Below are positions 1 to 12,941 of a stretch of 64,000 nt of DNA, piece by piece (the first letter of the stretch is position 1; every line of letters begins with the position of its first letter). The translations under genes were made by a program, and so were the position numbers. Below the pieces are notes generated by a model. That model was not told the origin of the DNA. It worked only from the letters and a program-made list of their open reading frames with translations, and did no database searches. The stretch is taken from assembly GCA_003993805.1 (NCBI GenBank), contig RSEF01000005.1:43868978-43932977 (forward strand). Direction: 5' to 3'. The stretch comes from Himantopus leucocephalus. Lineage: Eukaryota > Chordata > Aves > Charadriiformes > Recurvirostridae.

Positions 1-1002
1 GCCAATACTGTCCTCCATCTGCAAGAAGAACAGCCACAGACAACAGCTGTAATAGCTGGCCACAGACATCCATCACCCTTATCTCTCCTTCAGTTTGTAT
101 TTCACACAATCAACCTGTTACAATTTAATTGACTCTCCCAATCATCTACCCAGGTGGGTAGATTGTATAGGAAAGAGAAAGACCTGGGAGTTGGGACTAC
201 AGTCATAACATTGCAAAATGATGAGATAAGGCACATTTTACTCTTATTTCCCTAAACTAAATGGCAGTTCTTTAAAATTTGATTTCTAAAGGCTATGGTA
301 TTTTGTACTGAACATACAGTATCAAGCTAAATCCTTTTTCAGATCTGGGTCCTCTGTAGGGCTTTCTCCTGAGTACAAATGTCAGGGTTTGACCTATTAG
401 CTTCAACAGCACGCTGGCAAAATAATGAATGAGGAGAGGAACTCTGTTCTTGTACTTGGGTAATATTTACTGAGTGTTGCCAAATCATAGAAAGCTGGAG
501 AAAGGCAAGAAAAATTCTCCTTCCAGTATGTAAGCACAAACAGTATAGTCTAAATCACAACAGTCCTGTAAGTCTAAATTCCATTAGATATTTCAGTTTA
601 CTCACAAACACTCTGCCCCGATCAAGGAGTAGACATCTGAAGTCTGTTTCTGTACTGATCTTACCTCTGATGCCCTGAGCCACCTTTAGGCCAGTGCTCC
701 TAACGGTAGCTCCAATGATTTACGAATAGAGGGTTGTCTCTTCCTCAAGGCCTGATGAAACAGCTTCTTCCCACAGAAGCTAATGTGAATGAGTGATTGG
801 CCATATGGAGAGGAAAGCTCAGTCAAGGAGTGCATCCTTTTACTAAATTCACTTGGGTTTCTCTCCCACTGGTTTCCAAGAGTTAGAGAATCTAGAGGAC
901 CCTGATCATCCAAGGGCAGCTGGGATTGCAGTAGGGTTAGCCTCTCAACACAGTCCTAAGAAGACAGTTACCTTTGATACACTGGTTGTCCTATCAAATC
1001 TC

Positions 1003-1018
1003 TTTTTTTTTTTTTTTT
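1003..1018. repeat. Poly(T) run, T16
   Basis: Sixteen consecutive T. This is a simple mononucleotide repeat, possibly the tail of a minus-strand retrocopy, but no recognisable element body adjoins it. Confidence 0.8.
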
Positions 1019-1731
1019 CCTAGAAGGTACAGAAGAAAAGATATCAGAAAGAGGTACAGAAGCTGAAATGGTGACCTTAGTCTTCTCCTTACTTTCTACT
1101 CCTTCCACATCTATTATGCCAGAATTTAGTCCTGGAAGTACTTCAGCTTTCTGTATGACATCCTTTCTCAATAATCAAGTTTCAATTTGACGTCAGGAGT
1201 TCTGATCTAACCAACATAATACAAACTTGGCACAGGTCTCTGGCTGATACCTCCTTGCCAAGCAGCTTTACAGTAAGCAAATTCCACAACACAAAACAAA
1301 TACGCAAACAGCCAAGTCATAACTTTTTCCGAGTGGCTCATCTTGATTCAGTAAAATTCTCATCTTTTCTCTGTAGGAAAATTCAGGCTGTGTGTAAGGT
1401 ACTGTTTCCAAGTACGTTCAGAAGTAGCTTTTTGACTTTTGGCGAAGATAAACGTAAAAATGCCTTTGGGATTGGAGGGGCCAAGTTCCACTCTGGTGGT
1501 AGAGGCGCTCTGGTTGAAAGGTGTAGAAATGGGCACCACAAAATACTAGACAGAGATAGCCAACAGTGGATCATGGAAAAACAGGCATTGAGCTAGATAT
1601 AAAAGCTGCCAAGGAAAATGGGAGGGGTTTATGTTAATTTATTTAGCAGTTAGTATGTCCTATGCATACGTAAAAAGTAAATGTTTGAAGTGTTCTGTGG
1701 CGGTAAAGTCAAGGTAATGTCAATGACAGGG

Positions 1732-1890
1732 TACTGACCTAGGAATTAGAGGACTTTTTAGTTACTTGCTCTGTTCCTGTCACTTATGGTTCCTGCAAAA
1801 TTTTGGCAAGTCATTTCTCCTTGTCTCAGCTTTCCAACATGCAAATGGTACTGGTGGCCTCCTTTGTGAGCTGCGTGTTCAAAAGCACTA
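1732..1890 (+). repeat. MIR-like SINE relic
   Basis: The segment resembles the MIR core: a stretch like 'TTGGCAAGTCATTTCTCC', then 'GTCTCAGCTTTCC', then a short 'ATGCAAATGGTA' block where MIR has the 'CTGTAAAATGGGGATA' motif, then 'CCTCCTTTGTGAG'. The order and spacing fit a tRNA-derived MIR-family SINE in forward orientation. It is heavily diverged and the ends are approximate. A profile search would be needed to fix the subfamily. Confidence 0.55.
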
Positions 1891-4062
1891 TTTGCTTCTC
1901 TCTTTTCCATCACTGTCCAATATTCCATTGTTCCTTACCAAGTAGTGCTCTGTCATTTGTGGTAATTAGGGTAATTTCATTAGAAATATGAGATTCTTAT
2001 ACTGCACTGTTCACACACTGTTCACGTGTATAGTAATCTATGTTTTCTACTCCCATTCAAAATCTTAGGACACCTCTTTGATTCAGGGTTGGAAAAGCCT
2101 TCTCCTGGAGTCCAGCCGCTTCTCAAAAGCCAGATTACGCTTGCTTAAAAAAAATTCTGCTGTTTAAAAAAAGCAAGCGTTGAAAAGCTAGAAGTAACCT
2201 CGGAGTGAATCCAGGCACTATTTGTGTTTACATATGCTCATATTTTCCTCATTATCTTGTCTGATTGGAGGGGCCTATTGAACCTTAGCTCAAACCTCTT
2301 GTTTGTCTGGTAAAGAAGACTTACTGCTTTGTTTAAAATATGCTGTTGATTTTATATACAGTTCATGAAATCTGTTACGTCAATTTCAAAAGGAACATAG
2401 AACATAGACCTGGGAAGCATTGAATTCTATTAGAATTCCATAAAAATACCCTGCTGAGAAACAAAAATGTATTGATATATAGTGCTTAGAGCATACATTT
2501 TTGCAACACTCTGAAAGCCTGTAATACTGTTTATGATTATGGGTAGAATAGAGTTTACAAACAAATATATTTCAGGCAAAACCAAGTTTTAAATGGATTA
2601 ATTTAATTCAAAGCCTCTTGAGCCCTTGCAGTTCTATACCTACTGCGCTTGGGTTAATTGAATGGTGGCAAGTTGATATTTGTGATCACCTTTCCTGTCA
2701 GACAGCGGTGTCCTTTTTTAATGCCATCTTCCTGACAAGTGCTCACTTTTCTGCGGGTTATGGGTTGGGACAGACAGGCCTGATTGCTATTACGGAGTGA
2801 TATATGCTGTGCCTTCAGCCCACAGACAGCTCACAATTGTACCAACACTCTTGATAAGGACGCCTAGTAGTTAAGGTACGTGGTTTATTCTGTGCTGCCT
2901 GTAAGTATCAGATCTTTGATGCCGTATTTTGTGTAACTGCCACTTTAGCTTCTGTCAGCGTAAATTGTTGGCAATGTTACCCAGTGGATTAAAACTCCAA
3001 GGGAGACATTGTGAGATGGATGGACGTATTTTCTGCTGGAAGATCTCTGCTTTTGAGCAAGGTGCTTGTTCTTGTGCCCTACTACAATCTGACTTGCTAC
3101 TGCGGTCGTTTCTTTATTGAGTGGGTGTGACATTTTTAGCAGCTGGTCACATTTTTGTCTGAGGAGTGAGTTACACGGCAGCACCTAGGAACAGAAATGT
3201 AAAGGCATGCTTTTAATCAGCCAACTTCTGTAATGCAGGAGGAGTTCTTGGGGATGTTTTGAGTTTAAAATGCAGCATACGGTATGCATTGGCTCAGTCC
3301 TTTAGAAAAACAGAAGCCAACGTTCAGAATGGTTCCTGTTTCCACCCTGGTCCAGACTCATATCTAAAAGGTATAATTTTACAAAACTTTCCAGGATATA
3401 TTCTTAATACTTTGAGAAGGCAGTGTCAGAATGCTTAATCCTAAATTACAGTGGGACTTCACACAACCAGATAGGGCAGGTTTTCATGATGCGTATTGCA
3501 AGCTGGGGAAACAAATTAGCCATCTGAATAACATATTTGCTAGTGACCCAATAGACAGGTATCGCTTTCTTAATTTGTTTTGCATTCTGTTTCCCTAGGA
3601 AATGCCCTTTTTCAGCATGCTACTAATTTCTGTTTCTTTACTTGCATTATGATATCCCTACATGAGAGGGATTAATAGCCTCACGGCTGGAGCTTCACCA
3701 ACTGTGTAACAACAATTGTTTTCCACAAATTTTGTGGCCTAAACACACCTCCACGTGTTTCTTGTAACATTTTACCACCTGGTAATTGACTGGCAGTGTA
3801 CCGGTGCTTTCTTAGGTCATAGGGAGACAAGATTTAATTGGGCACACAGTCCTAGGCACTGAGTATCACAGAAGCGAGCCTCCCTTTTAAAACCGCTGAA
3901 TATCACTGATTACTAGGCTTTGCTCAGCGGGTGCCAGATTTAAGTAAGAGCAACTAGATGTGCCACTGTGTTCCCCAGATTTTGAGGAAATGGGTTTAGG
4001 GCAAGCTTAGTACAAGCCCGGTCAGGGTAATGGTGATACTGTACATCAGGATACTCTGCTTG

Positions 4063-4268
4063 AAATTAATTATTTATACTACAGTAACATCTGGAGGCCC
4101 CACTGGATACCAGGGCTCCACTGTGGTAGATAATATACAAATATACTTTTGTGATAAGCCTGTGGCTTCATAGTATAAAATGACAAAATGGAGGGAGAGA
4201 AAGTGGCTTGTTCAAAGTACAACAGAGCAGCAGTAAAAGTGGAAAAAAAATCTTATCTCATGTGTGAT
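4063..4268 (-). repeat. Ancient amniote interspersed repeat, MIR-like on the minus strand
   Basis: The left part reads like a widespread sauropsid repeat with the phrase 'acatctggaggccccactg', followed by 'ccagggctccactgtg' and a region where family members have 'ctgtacaaacacag'. Further on, 'aaagtggcttgttcaaagta' and 'agagcagcagtaaaagtgg' match the reverse-oriented MIR tail ('aagtgacttgcccaaggtca' type). The match comes from recall of family consensus features, so divergence, subfamily and boundaries are uncertain. Confidence 0.5.
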
Positions 4269-6272
4269 GTCATACCTAATTAATCTCTCCTGACCCTGGT
4301 AGAGTTGTCACAAAATTGGGTTTCTTGTCCATTTTTTTTGGCTTGACTTTAGGATAGTTTTGTTTATAAAAGAAACCTTTATTAGACAAAGGGCAAAGAT
4401 TGAAAGAGGGAAAGATGGAGGGAGAGAAGGTGATAAGGTAAAAGTAAAGCAAGAGAAGAATTTGTTAAAGGAACTGCAATTTCACATCTCACTGGTAACT
4501 CAGTATTTCTGTGGTATTGCAAGGGTGTTTGGTCAAAAAAAATTTCCAAGAACAGGAGAAAATAAGGTGTACTTTAGTAGCACTGCATTGCTGTGCTACA
4601 GTTTCCTGTAGTATGAGCCATTAAAAAAGTATTGTCTAATAGTCTGTGCCCCACATAAACAGTTAACTGGCAAAAAATGAAGGCCAGTTTCGATAGCTTG
4701 GTAAGCTCTTAACAAGGAAATTGGTATTCACTTTACTTGAGCTAAATAATGTTATGTATCTCAAAACAAAGAGCAGAGGTCATCTTTCAATACAAGGGAC
4801 ACTCCCAGAGGGCACTCCTGAATAAGACTGTTGGTTGTGGTGATTAAGTGTCAGTTGTGAGCCCCCGTGGTAAGACTGTGGTCAAAAGATACAATGCGGT
4901 CTTTGAGCACATAAACCAAAGTGGTTGTGTAATTTCTGTAAACTAAAGTTAAAGATTTCTGGTGCCTACATTTGAAAAGTATTTAGTAAACTGAAGGAGT
5001 TTCAGGGGCCATGGGGAAGATTAAATGAAGAACTGGAAAACCTGCTTTCAAGTGAGGAATTTGGAGAGCTCCGTGCTTTTCCCTTATGCTCTGAAAAGCT
5101 GGGAGGAGAGTTTGCAGGCACAGAAGGATGAAGCTGGAACCTTAAGTCATCTGCTCTAGCACTTTTTTTGCTCTGAGGCAGGACTAAATACAGCAGCTTG
5201 GTCATGGCAGATGTTTATCTAAACTACCCTTTCTTAACCTTCAATGAAAAAGATTAGATTCTCATTAATCTTTGCCAGTTTCAGTGTTTCATCACTTTAT
5301 AAAATGAGTAAGAATCATGAAGAACCTTCAAGAAAAGTTTGACTTGATTACAGTCTTACAAGTCATTTATAGAAGTATGATGCTAGATGGTTTTTCAATA
5401 TAGGAAATAAAAGTTAAAAGAAACGGTAGTAATCTGCTTTTAAGGAACTGCTGAGCAGGACACTATATTCATGTTGTATTCAGTGGCTCTTGATTGATTT
5501 TCCTCCCATGAATTTGTCTATTTTTGAATGCATCTGAAACATCCTGTGACAGTAAGTTGCACAATTCAGTTATGTACTGTCTCAAAATCTTTGCTTAAAC
5601 TTTATTACCAAATTATTTTAGTATATATTTGTAGTTCTTTGAGTTATAAAAGAAATTGTGCTGTATCATCTCTATTTTTTGTGGTGTTGCATATAAAATT
5701 TCAAGTGTGGTACTTTTTTGAATGTCTTCTATTTTCCTCTTTTTCTTTTTAAGATAGCCTGTACAGATCAGTGTATTGTGTTCAAGAATTCAAGTCAGAG
5801 GTGCACCATTAGCTTATAACAGAGATTTTCCTTTTGTACACTCTTTCTTCTTTTTTTTTCTTTTTTTTTTTATAATTCCTGACATTCCACTTGCCTTTTT
5901 GACCATGTTCAGCACTGGGTCAATCTCATCAAAGAAGCAACTGCAATGACTCCGAGGCTTCTTCCTTCAGCTGTAAATGTTCAAATTACAAATAAATGTT
6001 GTTCTGAAATATATCCTACAGTTCAACAAAGAATCAATTCAGAGAAGATATATGGCCTCGTATAAAATTTTAGAGCGGACTAGATTATAACAATTGTCCT
6101 TTTTAGCCTTATAAATTATGTATCTGTGAGAATTGCTTCTTTTAAAAACCGTGGCCCCAAAGGGTAATAATTTCTATTTATTTTGTCCTCTGTGTGTATC
6201 ATTCTCTCTGATAAAAAGGTTTATAACTGGCATTTAGTGGATCTGGTTCAGCATCTTAAAGAAGCAAGCAGT

Positions 6273-6332
6273 TACAAAATAGCAACAACAAAGTAACAAA
6301 TACAACATACAAACAACAAAGTAGCAAGTAAC
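6273..6332. repeat. Imperfect short tandem repeat, ACAACAAAGTARCAA type
   Basis: Two imperfect units share 'AACAACAAAGTA' followed by A/G and CAA. They are separated by about 20 nt of similar CAA-rich sequence. This is a low-complexity A/C-rich tract with no apparent coding role. Confidence 0.5.
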
Positions 6333-7701
6333 GATGTACTGCTCCTTATAATAGCTCTCAAAAATCAGCCAAAATTACATGGCCTATGTACTTCCTTTCA
6401 TGTTAATAACATTTTTTTCTTGTTTCAAGATAACAGTAAAGTGTTGGAACCCTGATCAAAAGCTTCCAAGTCAAGTGAACTCCATTGCTGGTCATTTCTT
6501 TAACAACATTTACTGCTATTTTTGATTACTGTATGTGTCAGACTGCCTGTACTGGTTCTCGAGCACGCCTTCCCTGCCGTCATTATTTGGATAAAGGAAG
6601 ACTTCACCCAGTAAGCTCTCCCTTTACCCAACTCTAGAGTTTTGTATATATTGAATTCTGATTTCAGACTTACCTCCCAGTGGTATTAAACGTGGAAACA
6701 TGACCAGACAGAGTGGATTAGAAGTAACTGCCTTAGACTCTGTGCAGAATACAGCTTCTAGTATTTTCCCTTCTTAAATTCATTGATATACATATCCTAG
6801 AAAGGCCTGTCTAGCCATGCATTTTGTTCTAGTTGCAGCTCAGAAGGGTCCTCTAAGCACGGTACTGGTTCTTACTACCTTTTTCATCAGTAAAGAACTT
6901 TCTGAGTTTCTGTTTACAGTGAAAGTTGACATAAAGTGCTTTGGTGTTATAGTAATTAGTGAACGTCCTCTGTGGAATATACATCTATACCTTCATTACT
7001 TCTGGATACCTCGCTACATTTAGCACTTTTATGCAAAGTCCTCCAAAGCACAAAGTAAGTGATCTGACAGCTGGGCTAACATCCAGAATCAAGTTTGAGG
7101 CAAAGAAAAAATAAAAAACAACCAGACAAGTAAAGAAAAAAAAAACAAAAACAAAACAAAACCAAAGGAAATCAAGTAAAGAAAGACTTAAAGAATAAAG
7201 TGGAAAAAAATTCCAAAGAAAGAGAAAAAGTTCAATCACTTTTTAAAACATAGACTGTAAGTCTGAGGACCTTAAGTAGAAGGAAACCATTCCAGGAAGA
7301 GCAGTGCTTGGCGTTATAAGAAAACAAAGCAATTTTCCTGAATTTAGAGGGTAGCAGAGTTGAAGTGTATGTGTATGGCATTTGTTGGAAAAAAAAAAAA
7401 GAAAAAAACCCTTTACAAAACCTTTGTACAGTGTGAAATGGCTTGTTGTATTACTGAAAGGGCTTGTATCACTTTCAAATGAGAGCAGCAAAATCAGCAG
7501 TGGTTTTCAGGAAGCAGTAACAAGGAATATTGTCTGCCAGGTTTGGGCTGATGTCTAGTCATGCTGGAACCAGCCAGGGCGGGAGGAGGAGGCAGTCTGC
7601 TGCACAGCAGTGACTATTAAAAAATGATGAAGTAAAAGGACTGTGAGAAAACACGGTTATCCTGGGATTCTAGTTGGATTTCAGTTATGTTTTATAAATG
7701 C

Positions 7702-7718
7702 TTTTTTTTTTTTTTTTT
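7702..7718. repeat. Poly(T) run, T17
   Basis: Seventeen consecutive T. One ambiguous base (N) follows at 7727, and an A-rich stretch comes after that. The N probably reflects consensus uncertainty next to the homopolymer. Confidence 0.8.
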
Positions 7719-7769
7719 CATTTAGTNAGTTTCAAAAAAAGAAACAAAACAACATAAAGATACTGGGAT

Positions 7770-7860
7770 AAACTCTGCTTCCACTTGCATCAGTAAGAAT
7801 TGAGTTTCTTCAACAGAATTGCTATTGATTCATATTGATGCACCTGAGAGTAGGATTTGT
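7770..7860. repeat. Palindromic ancient repeat (MITE-like)
   Basis: The left arm ('ctctgcttccacttgcatca' then 'gtaagaatt') is close to the reverse complement of the right arm ('gattcatattgatgcacc' then 'tgagagtaggattt'). They flank a short AT-rich centre. This matches the layout of a common sauropsid palindromic repeat whose copies read roughly 'tctgctctcacttacaccag' with 'aagtcaatgg' centres. It is probably a degraded non-autonomous element. Confidence 0.55.
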
Positions 7861-8454
7861 CCTATTGCCTGGGGTTCTCTCTCTTGGTTTTTGAAATTAA
7901 ATGCTTTCTGCACACAGGGAACAGCTGTACACTTTCAGTCTGGATGATTTGAATTTTAGATTAAGAAAAAAGAGACCCAAAGGTAAAGCCCTTTTCAGAG
8001 CACACAGTGCACGTGGCTGTTGGTGTATGCATCCTCTCTAACACACTCCATCTTACAAAATGAATGCCACCCCTGTTTGACTTTCTTTCCACCCAATCTG
8101 ATACAAAAAGGAAGATGACTTCAAAATGTAGACGCACAGCGCAGAGAAAACAAAGACCTGACAATTTGCATGCAGACAGGCTCTAATGCTCTTTGGGCGG
8201 GGGGAAACAAAAGGAAAAAAACATACCTGCAAAAATGTCAGACCTCAGAAATGTTACCAAGGTCCCTTCAGAGGAAAGGAATAGGTTTCAGAGGAGCTGA
8301 AGGTAGAAGCTGAAGAAACTTTACAACCTGACCCTCTTGGATTGCAGCCATTCTCAGGACTGAAAGGGTTGGGATAGTCAGGATATCTCAGTGTTCAAGT
8401 AAACTACATTTGGGTTACAGGGCTTGTAGAGCTTGGAGATAGGTGACTATCGCC

Positions 8455-8585
8455 CCTCTGTCACAGGTGAAGAATATGTTTCATGGGAAGGTAAAAGAAA
8501 AATTTGCCCAAAGCGAAATAATGCTTAAGGGCACGCAACAGATTGCAGGTCTCCTGAACCAGGCTGTAGATTAGCCCCTACATCA
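8455..8585 (-). repeat. MIR-like SINE relic, minus orientation
   Basis: The order 'tcacaggtgaagaa', 'ggtaaaagaaaaatttgccc', 'aaagcgaaat', 'gggcacgcaacag' and 'ttgcaggtctcctgaaccag' follows the reverse-oriented MIR pattern: acagatgaggaaa, gaggttaagtgacttgccca, aggtcacacagc, caggtctcctgac. It is diverged and both ends are approximate. Confidence 0.55.
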
Positions 8586-11500
8586 TTTGATAATGATCGA
8601 AATGTTTTGGGAGCAGTGCCTGTAACAAGAAGGTGCTTCCAGGAGCCTGTGGAAGGACATGGTTTAGAACAGAGAGGTCAAGATGAAGCCTTGTACATTC
8701 TTTTTAGTCCTTTGCTTTATTTTGTTCATATAATTTATCTGCAACTACTCCATTATGTGATCTCAATTATTTGCCTGAAGTCTTAGAGTCATCATGGCAG
8801 AAATTTAACTCCAGAAGGACTGTAACTGAGGAGAAGGTAATGTGGCTTTTGAGGGCAGCAATTTTTATGGGATAAATCAGCAAAAGATAAATTCTTGAGG
8901 AACTTTAAAGATCCTTTTTGGCACAGTAGCCTTAAATAAGGGAGGAGAGAAGTAATATACAGATTGAATGCTGAGTTCACTTCATTATTTATAAATAAAA
9001 TGGTTCTCAGTTTTCCAAGGTGTAGTGCCAGCACTTGATGTCACTTGGAGGTTTCAGAAAGGTTAATTAATGGTCACCTTTTCATGGAAAATGTTTGGGG
9101 CAGCCCAGTGAATACTGATGCATAGGTGAAAAAATGCAGGCTGTTTATTCAAATTCCCTTGAGCCCTTTTGGAGCATGTAACTTGTGTACCTTGTGTGGC
9201 TATGTATTCAGCTTTTCCCTTGCTGTATAGCTAGGTTGTTTTTTTCTCTAACTACAAAATAAACATTACAGATAGTGGCTCAGAGGTAAATCTTTCTTTG
9301 TCACATACTTACTGGTCTAGTTAATACCTATGTTTGGTAACGTGGAAAGAAAATCTACTAGCTGAATGTATGGGGAAAGGAATGAAAGGTCACATGTGTC
9401 ACGAAGTGTTAAAGTTTAACAGTAAAGCTTGTCTGTGAGGTTTAGAAGGAAGGTAGATCTTGGTAAAAGCTGCTTTTAATGAGGTGTTGTAATGTATGAA
9501 ATTGTGGAATTGAAGAGATTTTGAAAATAAATCCTGGATTTGCCCCCTATGTCCATGGTCACTGTTCTTTGCTGTTGGATTTTCTTTCTGGTTTGCTTTA
9601 CTTTTTTTTTTCCTGCCAGGAATGTGTAAACTAATTGTTGCTTTTTTCATGGTGTCTGGTGCCCTAGAGATATAAAATAACATGAATAAACTGTATCTCG
9701 AAGTCTGTGTGTGCAGTTTGGCTTCAATAGCCCTGCTTTCAGAGTATTGTGTTATATTGTGTTTTATCCTGGTAATTGGAACAGAACCATTTTCATGACA
9801 AGCTCCTACTCCGTCCATATGAGTATCAAAACCTGGCACAAAGTTGTGCTTCTGCAAAACTCCTCTTAAAGAGTGACAAGGAGGTCTGCCCAAGGAGGGA
9901 CTGAAGAGAGCTGGAGTAGGCCTTCAGTCAGGCCCATGATTTATTTTTTTTAGACAAATTTTTGCATTTCTCAGTTGCAACGAAGTGTTTCGCAGCTTGG
10001 AGAAAGGCTGTTTCCTTGGCTGTAGGAGAGGGATGGGGAGGGAGCCCATTTGTTCATTTACTTCCTTTCTCCAGCAGACCAAAGGCCACTGGTGGTTTTC
10101 AGTCCTTTGCTTCCAGAATCTTATCTTTTTCCCAGCTTGCCCTCTTATCCATAGGTTAGCACTAGCCCTTTAAATAGGGTTTTTCCTTCGAGTCTGAGGA
10201 AAGGGAATGGGCAAAAGATGTTATCTCCTTTCCCTCAAAGGGGAGAGATCAGAAATGTTTTCTCCTTCTGGAGGCGAGATTAGCTAAACTTCCCACCATG
10301 CCTTTCCCCATTTGCAAGTTTTTATCTCTGCCTCCGTAAGCCTGTAGGGCTTGAAGGTACACAGCTTCCTCTGCTGAATACCTCTTAATCCCTTCCACCT
10401 CTGTGGTAGTGGAGATCTGCTCCACTAGACAAGCTGCAGCTCTTCATTTTACTCAGTTATGCTATGCCTTCGCCAGGGTGGACTCTTCTCAGAGCAGCCA
10501 CAGTTTGCAAAAGAAGATTGGAGTATTGATGGCCCTTGAAAAGCTGTGTGAGAGGTTGTCTGGCAGATTAAATATAAGGCAGCACCTTGCAAAGCCACCT
10601 GGAGTCAGTAACCAGGTTACCTGGTCTTAGACATTCTTTGAGTCTTTAAGCAAAAATTAATCACTTGTTCTTTGCTAATCACTATGGAGATAAAGATAAT
10701 TACATGGTTGCCAGCAAAAGATTCACTACAACAGGGTTGGGAGATCACTTCATATGTCAAAAAAGTGGTAAAGCTGTGCCAGCAATGGTTTTACCTGAAA
10801 TAAATCTCCATTCAGTGAAAACTCCCTTCTTTTTGGGGTAGCATAAGAGAAGAAAGGGTGATTATTTTCAAACGGTATCGTGCATCTGCTGGGAACAGCA
10901 ATCCACTTACCCCATGTTGCATTGATATCTTGAAGGGAAGTCTGTCCAAAGCATAGGAGTGTGAATGTATGTGAGACTGTTGCTATCCAGCATGCATTTA
11001 GCAGAGTCTAAAATTTACCATTATAAGATGCGAGAAATAACATCGGGGCATGTACTGTTACAGTGCTAAATTTCAGGTAGTCAAAGCACAGACCAGGTTT
11101 TTTAATGACCTCTTCAGCTACAGGACTGTTTGTGTTCTTTTCCTAATAACAGTGTTGTAGTCTGAAGAATAAAGGAGATAGTGTTAGGAAAAAAAAAGAC
11201 CAAAAAAAGAACAGTGTTTAAGATATGAGAAACTTGGGAAAAGGATCTTGTGATGAATGTTTGCTTTGAAGAAACTTTGAAATATAAGGTAAAGCAGGAA
11301 TTGGGAAAGGTCTCTGTGACAAACTGGAAGACGTGAAGGTGTTAAGGAAAAGGTCTGTTGATACCACAAGACAGGCTTAACTCCAGGAGAGGAATCGGAG
11401 GTGGCCCTCAAGTACAAGAGGAGAGGTTTCTTTCTTATTGCTGAGATTTGCTGATATGAATGTAGTGAAGTCAGTCAGGCTAACAGCCGTGAAGGATGGA

Positions 11501-11626
11501 GTCCTCTGTCCACAAGCAGATATGTAAGGTAATAGCAGTAACAAAATTGTCTCTTGCCCCCTTTGGTATACCTCAGTCTTGTTTTGAAGAGGCTATATTT
11601 GGCTATGAGATGGCCATCCACTCTCT

Positions 11627-11645
11627 GTTGTTGTTGTTGTTGTTT
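11627..11645. repeat. (GTT)n microsatellite
   Basis: About six GTT units in a row, flanked by pyrimidine-rich sequence. No function is apparent. Confidence 0.8.
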
Positions 11646-12769
11646 CTCCTTGATTTCTCTATTGGGACGGTTGATAAGACCAATACCAATTTTATAGTAC
11701 GGATGGCTAGCAAATGTATTGGCATCCTACACGACACATTTTAGTTCTGCTTGTCTGCACCAGGTTTGAATCTGTGCAGTACACCTAATATGCCTTCATA
11801 AATGGTGACACCAGCATACTGTGCCTCTTCTTGTTCAGGGCTTGAAGAGGCATTCTAGTTAAATATATATTGTAGTGATGGGAATTTCTGGTACTGTTTA
11901 AATTGGTAGTAATAAATGTGGATATCTAACCTGAATATACTCTGGGTGTGTATTTTATAACCTAAAGTCACTTAATCAGGTCATTACTTGGAATTACATG
12001 AGGGGAGCTGCAGTAAGAAGTGTTATGGCTGGTACAACTGGCTTTGCCTGCTCTTCAGTTTCAATCAGTGACTGGTGATTGAAAAACTGGAAAAGTTTTG
12101 GGAAAACACTGTGGAGGGCTGCTTTATTGGTAAGGCACTGCTTAGGGTGTGACATAGAAAAATAAGAGACTCCTTTCCTGCCTTTTGAAAGTCTGGAGGG
12201 TTCTCCATTTTGTTTAAGAGCAATTAGCTTCCCTCAGGTGGTTAAATTCCAAGCTGGCTAATTACATTTTTGCTCCCCTTTAATTTTGTCCATCCTGTAA
12301 CTGCATTCTCCCTGCTGGATTCCACAGTTACTTGTTTTGGGGTAGGGGCTGTTTGTTTTGTTCTGCTATTCTGTGTGTGAAACAGTTGGGATACAGGCTG
12401 CCTGTGGCTGCATTTCAGATGACAATTGAACAAGTGACTACTAATCAGTAGAGATGTTGCTCAAATAACTATTTATCCACATCTCCCTGTTTTTATTGCC
12501 TGATTTCTCACCTGTCCCCTGTGATGTTTGAAGGCAGCAAATGAGTCACTATGTTCAGGTGAACGCTGTACAGAAGAGTGTGAAAAACAATGTTTGCACT
12601 GAAGCAGAGCCAATGAAATGTGTCCTGAAAATGCTCAAAATAATGCTTCTTTGTATTCTTCAGTGCCATCTACCGGCACAGTTACCCATTAGAGATTTAT
12701 AGGCCAAGTACATTCTCCTAATAGGCACCAATTTACAAGCATTTGTTTCTTTTTTTTCTTTCATTTCAG

Positions 12770-12941
12770 GAGCAAGGCAAGATTGGTGTAGTCTTCAATA
12801 TTGGCACAGTGGACATCTCTATTAAAGAAGAAAGCACACCTGTAAATGATGGCAAATACCATGTGGTACGCTTTACCAGGAATGGTGGCAATGCCACACT
12901 TCAGGTTGACAGCTGGCCAGTGAATGAACACTACCCAACAG
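12770..12941 (+). CDS. NRXN3: Neurexin-3 exon: central part of LNS6, immediately upstream of SS4
   Basis: This 172-nt exon encodes 57 codons plus one base. It opens [20 protein letters not shown] and ends WPVNEHYPT. These are the central beta strands of the sixth LNS domain, the ligand-binding fold of beta neurexins that sits at the cell surface. Residues 41-43 (NAT, within GGNATL) form the N-glycosylation sequon conserved in the family. The preceding acceptor is strong (long T tract, TTTCAG). The donor is CAACAG followed by GTACAT, which is moderate. The exon starts at phase 0 and ends after the first base of a Gly codon, completed by either the SS4 exon (GC) or the exon at 40629 (GA). The calcium-ligand Asp of LNS6 should be in the upstream exon, outside the window. 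NRXN3 is preferred over NRXN1 because of VDISIKEE and NEHYPT. An open frame runs past both splice sites, but those extensions are intronic. Confidence 0.96.

Larger units (their letters stand above)
1..12769 (+). other. NRXN3: NRXN3 intron, 3' part
   Basis: Non-coding sequence upstream of the first recognised exon. It ends in a strong acceptor, a T-rich tract followed by TTTCAG at 12764-12769. I looked for the preceding LNS6 exon, which should carry the family LGD motif with a calcium-ligand Asp, and did not find it, so it lies upstream of the window. Contents I can name are a T16 run at 1003-1018, MIR-like relics at 1732-1890, 4063-4268 and 8455-8585, a palindromic relic at 7770-7860, an ACAACAAAGTA-type imperfect tandem at 6273-6332, a single ambiguous base at 7727, and a GTT microsatellite at 11627-11645. 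The rest is AT-rich unique sequence with short chance open frames. Confidence 0.85.

Noticed and set aside
9399..9893. A minus-strand open frame of 164 codons, the longest in the window
   Set aside because: Low-complexity Lys/Asn/Ser-rich translation, no domain or motif I recognise, no promoter or splice context. A length expected by chance somewhere in 64 kb on both strands.
10611..10625. Palindrome ACCAGGT-T-ACCTGGT
   Set aside because: A 7-bp dyad of this kind is expected by chance at this window size and nothing nearby supports a regulatory role.
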